A stretch of 32,481 nucleotides of DNA from Duganella callida. Lineage in GTDB: Bacteria > Pseudomonadota > Gammaproteobacteria > Burkholderiales > Burkholderiaceae_D. Below are positions 32,427 to 32,481 of this stretch, in pieces (the first letter of the stretch is position 1; every line of letters starts with the position of its first letter). The notes below the pieces were generated by a model, which searched no databases, had not been told where the DNA came from, and was given only the letters and a program-made list of their open reading frames with translations. The stretch is taken from positions 1 through 32,481 of the forward strand of contig NZ_SPVG01000026.1 in NCBI RefSeq assembly GCF_004614165.1, in the 5' to 3' direction. The position numbers were made by a program, and so were the translations under genes.

Positions 32427-32481
32427 GCGGCTGTAGCTCAGCTGGATAGAGTACTTGGCTACGAACCAAGGGGTCGTGGGT
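32427..32481 (+). tRNA. tRNA-Arg (anticodon ACG), 3' truncated by window end
   Basis: The acceptor strand GCGGCTG is followed by T8 A9, a D-arm (GCTC AGCTGGATA GAGT), an anticodon stem CTTGG/CCAAG and loop CTACGAA with anticodon ACG at 32461-32463, then the variable loop and start of the T-arm (GTGGGT). The rest, including the other acceptor strand, is beyond the window. In bacteria A34 of this tRNA is normally edited to inosine, so it reads CGU, CGC and CGA. Confidence 0.95.

Overview
The window is 32.5 kb of very GC-rich bacterial chromosome. It encodes an outer membrane (a porin, a TonB-dependent receptor and an outer-membrane efflux channel), L-lactate and D-amino-acid oxidation, and an unusually dense set of sensor kinases and c-di-GMP enzymes. 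This content, the codon bias and close matches to betaproteobacterial families suggest a free-living betaproteobacterium, most likely of the Oxalobacteraceae (Massilia/Duganella/Janthinobacterium type). The taxon is inferred; no 16S gene is present. No prophage, insertion sequence, CRISPR array or toxin-antitoxin locus was seen.

Layout. 1-1771 (+): the C-terminal part of a DeoR-family regulator, then lldD (L-lactate dehydrogenase). 2138-6480 (+): a three-gene signalling cassette of outer-membrane porin, small phosphate-binding-like periplasmic protein and membrane GGDEF/EAL protein. 6437-7051 (-): a secreted protein of unknown function whose 3' end overlaps the GGDEF/EAL gene. 7135-11155 (-): an iron-uptake block of MFS transporter, SufR-like cysteine-rich regulator and TonB-dependent siderophore receptor; the receptor has its own Fur-controlled promoter nested in the end of the regulator gene. 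11248-13646: a small membrane protein (+), zntB (-) and an HDOD protein (-) whose strong promoter places the transcript start at its ATG. 13770-15649: dadA (-) divergent from an Lrp-type regulator (+). 15705-17751 (+): a 33-bp-repeat coiled-coil protein and a 514-aa membrane-hairpin protein. 17844-22445 (-): a marR-emrB-outer-membrane-factor-emrA drug-efflux operon. 22584-24359 (+): a His-rich secreted protein and NDH-2. 24375-31808: two-component and c-di-GMP genes on the minus strand, interrupted by one plus-strand helix-hairpin-helix-like gene. 31864-32481: a terminator and candidate small RNA, a leader peptide coupled to a 75-aa protein, and a tRNA-Arg cut by the window end.

Most notable: two long, perfect inverted repeats (17755-17840 and 27401-27495) sit exactly between convergent genes. 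Their 41-nt arms align without gaps at 27/41 positions, and all 14 differences are compensated in the opposite arm. This indicates a structure-conserved repeat family that probably acts as a bidirectional terminator. Other points of interest are the purine-rich tract at 31903-31928, which can be read either as tandem ribosome-binding sites (+) or as an anti-Shine-Dalgarno small RNA (-), a hybrid kinase split by a one-base frameshift, and the compact iron-regulated promoter architecture.
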